In this document: in pieces, positions 61,534 to 64,000 of the stretch
How positions within the stretch are numbered: position 1 is the stretch's first letter
Layout: each line of letters starts with the position of its first letter
From: Ecdyonurus torrentis
Lineage: Eukaryota > Arthropoda > Insecta > Ephemeroptera > Heptageniidae
Length of the DNA: 64,000 nucleotides
Assembly: GCA_949318235.1 (NCBI GenBank)
Contig: OX439131.1
Coordinates: 2,348,809 to 2,412,808, forward strand
Reading direction: 5' to 3'
The notes under the pieces: generated by a model
What the model saw: only the letters and a program-made list of their open reading frames with translations
Database searches by the model: none
Told to the model about the DNA's origin: nothing
Made by a program: the position numbers and the translations under genes

Positions 61534-64000
61534 TTTCAATTCAATTCAATTCAAAAGCGTCTTTATTAAGGCGAAGGGTAAGGCAAGATTGCCTTTTTTT
61601 ATCCTTAACCTTTAAAATAATGAGATACATAAAATTTTACATACATATAGGTGAAAAATACATGAAAAATAATTAACTTCAGGTTGTCCAGTCCATAATT
61701 GTTCTTTTATAACTTTTTGTATATTTTTGAAATTATGCAGCACTTATAATTGAACACCACAGTTTCACATTACATATAATGGTTATGGCACTTCACGTTT
61801 TCACTTTTTGTAATATATAGATTTTAATTTATATTGTAAAAAACAAAATAAAGATAAAATAATATATTATTTATATATTATTTATTTTTATATCATGAAT
61901 TTGTTAAAATAAAAAAAAATTGATAACAAGATATTTAATATTCAATTTTTTTTTATATAATATATTGTGATACATTGCTTTGATGCAAATAATAATTAAA
62001 CATTTTGACAGTGTTAGAATATATTTTAGCACGATGATATACATGTATGCACAGGTATGCACCAATATTTTATATGTTTTTCGTATAGTACATGCACATA
62101 TATACGAACATTTACATGCATATGTGTACATACATATATATAAAGTAACATTTTACCTATATACAGCTGTTGCTTACCTCATTTATCCTTCCTCATTCAT
62201 GCATTTTTCCTATTCCATTTTTTTAAGAATTTTCTTGTTGTGAGATCAGATGGCATTTAAGTGCGTGTTTGAATTTCTTTATTGTTGGTTGGTCCCTAAT
62301 TGCTTTTGGGAGGTCATTCCATAAGCGAGAGTATTTTACTATAAAGCATTTTTCAAACTTGGCTGTTCTGTGTCTTGGAATACAAAGAGTATTGTTATTT
62401 TTAGCTCGTGTATTTATTTTATTGGTAACAGCCAGTTTATTAATTAATCCTTGCAGATAATTGGGTACAATGTCAGGGGTACTAATTAATTTGTACATTA
62501 AAGTTAATGCATGTGAGTCGCGCCGTGGTAATGATTTTAGTAGGTTTAGTTTTTTATACTGAGGCGAAACATGATCATATTTTCTTAGATTTGATGCAAA
62601 TCTTATACATGCATTCTGAGATGATTGGATTTTTCTCTCCAACTCACAATTTAAGTCACAGAATATAAAATCACAATAATCAAACAGGGGCAATAGGAGT
62701 GCTTTTAATACTAGATTTTTTACTCTTTCACTTAAAAATTTTCTGTGCTTATATAACGAGTGCAGCGATGCATAGACTTTTTTGCATATATTTTGAACTT
62801 GATGTTCCCATGTTAATTTTGAGTCAAATACGAGACCTAAATTTTTTGCTTTTAATACGAAAGGAACATTAGTGTTGTTAATTTTTATTGGTGGGCAATT
62901 TTTAATTATATTATTTATGTCCATGCGAGGTGGTCCAAGCAATATAGGTTGAGTTTTAGTAGGATTTAACAGTAATAAATTTTCCGTGGACCACTTAAAT
63001 ACTGCCTCTAGGTCGTCGTTTATTAGTTGTATTGTTTGTTTTATTTGGTGAACTTTCGCATGTAAGTAAATTTGAAAATCATCAGCATAAAGATGATAAT
63101 AAGAATTTTTTAACACTAAAGGAGCATCAATAATATACAGTGAGAAGAGAAGTGGACCAAGAATAGACCCTTGCGGTACACCGCTTGATACCTTCAACCA
63201 TTGTGATTTCGATTTGTCACTTACTTTTATGCATTGCTCTCGATTTATTAAGTACGATGATGTCCATTCTATAAATGAGGTATCAAAACCGTAGTTAGTG
63301 AGTTTGGCAATTAAGATGTCATGATCAACAGTGTCAAAAGCTTTACTAAAATCAAGTAGTGTAAGAATTGTTAATTCATTATTATCTAGTGCTTTGTGTA
63401 TGTCCTGAGTGATTTTAAGGAGAGCTGTAGTAGTGCTATGGTTACGCTTGAAACCAGATTGTAATTTATCTCCTATATTATTTAGATTCATAAAATCAAC
63501 AACTTGATTTAGTACTACTTTTTCCAGAAGTTTTGATAAAAAGGGTAGTATACTTATAGGTCTGTAGTCCTTTAGATCACTTGGATTATTAACTTTAGGT
63601 ATGGGTTTAATGATCGCTTTTTTCCACAAGGAGGGAAAAGTTTTTGTAGAGATTGATAGGTTTATGATATGTGTCAAGGATGGTACAAGTAAGTGAAAAA
63701 TCGGGGTTAAATGTCTTATGCCGATACCATCACAACCTATTGCTTTAGTTTTAAGTGTTTTAAAGATTCTTTTTAAATCTGACATAGTTACAGGACGAAA
63801 TACGACACTTTCTGTTTTTATAGGTGGTTTTGCTCTTAGTTTATTTATTGTGTCTTTTTTATGTGTCATTTTTATTCCTGCAGGTAAAGTAGTAAAAAAT
63901 TTGTTTAAGTCATCAAGAGAATGCTTTATGCTATTTAAATTACTGTCTTTTTTCTTACCTACAAATTGGTTATAGTTTTGCCAGAGAGTGTTTATTGGCA
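61534..64000 (-). mobile_element. CR1/jockey-like LINE, 3' part, cut by the window edge
   Basis: On the minus strand: ORF2 end, a 3' UTR of about 690 bases, and a tail near GCGCTTT-like sequence ending in tandem GAATT(GAATT) units (TTCAATTCAATTCAATTC at about 61535-61552 on plus). The tail also has AATAAAGACGC and a small hairpin (GGCAATCTTGCC). Short tandem 3' units instead of poly-A are typical of CR1/L2-like elements. The 5' part, with the endonuclease, would be beyond 64000. Confidence 0.85.
62223..64000 (-). CDS. LINE ORF2 reverse transcriptase, C-terminal part, 5' incomplete
   Basis: An uninterrupted frame runs from the window edge to TAA at 62223-62225. An internal ATG at 63869 gives 548 residues, but the frame is open upstream to 64000, so the true start lies outside. 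Counting from that Met: DYRPISILPFLSKLLEKV (101-118), LLDFSKAFDTVDH (171-183), SSGVPQGSILGPLLF (228-242) and the catalytic YADD (261-264), then a thumb region with RLWNDLPKAIRD near the end. This order is that of non-LTR retrotransposon polymerases of the CR1/jockey group. No frameshift or stop in nearly 1.8 kb suggests a young copy. Confidence 0.95.
   Translation of the reverse strand, partial: PINTLWQNYNQFVGKKKDSNLNSIKHSLDDLNKFFTTLPAGIKMTHKKDTINKLRAKPPIKTESVVFRPVTMSDLKRIFKTLKTKAIGCDGIGIRHLTPIFHLLVPSLTHIINLSISTKTFPSLWKKAIIKPIPKVNNPSDLKDYRPISILPFLSKLLEKVVLNQVVDFMNLNNIGDKLQSGFKRNHSTTTALLKITQDIHKALDNNELTILTLLDFSKAFDTVDHDILIAKLTNYGFDTSFIEWTSSYLINREQCIKVSDKSKSQWLKVSSGVPQGSILGPLLFSLYIIDAPLVLKNSYYHLYADDFQIYLHAKVHQIKQTIQLINDDLEAVFKWSTENLLLLNPTKTQPILLGPPRMDINNIIKNCPPIKINNTNVPFVLKAKNLGLVFDSKLTWEHQVQNICKKVYASLHSLYKHRKFLSERVKNLVLKALLLPLFDYCDFIFCDLNCELERKIQSSQNACIRFASNLRKYDHVSPQYKKLNLLKSLPRRDSHALTLMYKLISTPDIVPNYLQGLINKLAVTNKINTRAKNNNTLCIPRHRTAKFEKCFIVKYSRLWNDLPKAIRDQPTIKKFKHALKCHLISQQENS

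Overview
The window is AT-rich, intron-bearing animal DNA. It holds five recognisable, conserved protein genes, one small gene I do not recognise, one LINE retrotransposon cut by the right edge, and a dense crop of short non-autonomous transposons (MITEs), microsatellites and homopolymers. GT-AG introns, long A/T-rich spacers and the gene set point to an invertebrate bilaterian, most likely an arthropod. The sequence alone does not fix the species. All exon structures below were built by hand from reading frame, splice sites and phase.

Layout. 1-11313 (+): 3' part of an ADAMTS-like matrix glycoprotein (thrombospondin repeats, an Ig domain, more thrombospondin repeats, terminal PLAC domain). 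16893-19928 (-): hydroxylysine kinase HYKK, complete in six exons. 21353-21607 (+): an 84-residue acidic protein, intronless, not recognised. 21802-26477 (+): TIPIN, the replication-fork protection partner of TIMELESS, in four exons with a consensus E2F site upstream. 31050-36769 (+): ABHD17 depalmitoylase, three exons, with an in-frame open stretch of 66 codons beyond its TGA. 45093-47526 (-): snurportin-1 SNUPN, the m3G-cap snRNP import adaptor, five coding exons plus a non-coding first exon. 48-61 kb is gene-poor, with a few exon-like islands of low confidence. 61534-64000 (-): 3' part of a CR1/jockey-like LINE with an intact reverse transcriptase.

The genes do not form a pathway. They are housekeeping and extracellular genes on mixed strands. 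From memory, the human counterparts ADAMTSL3, HYKK, TIPIN, ABHD17C and SNUPN all lie on 15q22-q25, so this looks like a remnant of an ancient animal linkage group.

The spacers and introns carry at least nine repeat families. They include palindromic TTAA-flanked MITEs, a hAT MITE with a perfect 8-bp target duplication nested in a pogo-like element, a 475-bp foldback in a HYKK intron, and a perfect 48-bp hairpin just after an ADAMTSL splice donor. The palindrome TGACGTCA (a CRE/ATF site) occurs at least 12 times, mostly inside three different MITE families. No bacterial-type system, CRISPR array or tRNA gene was seen.
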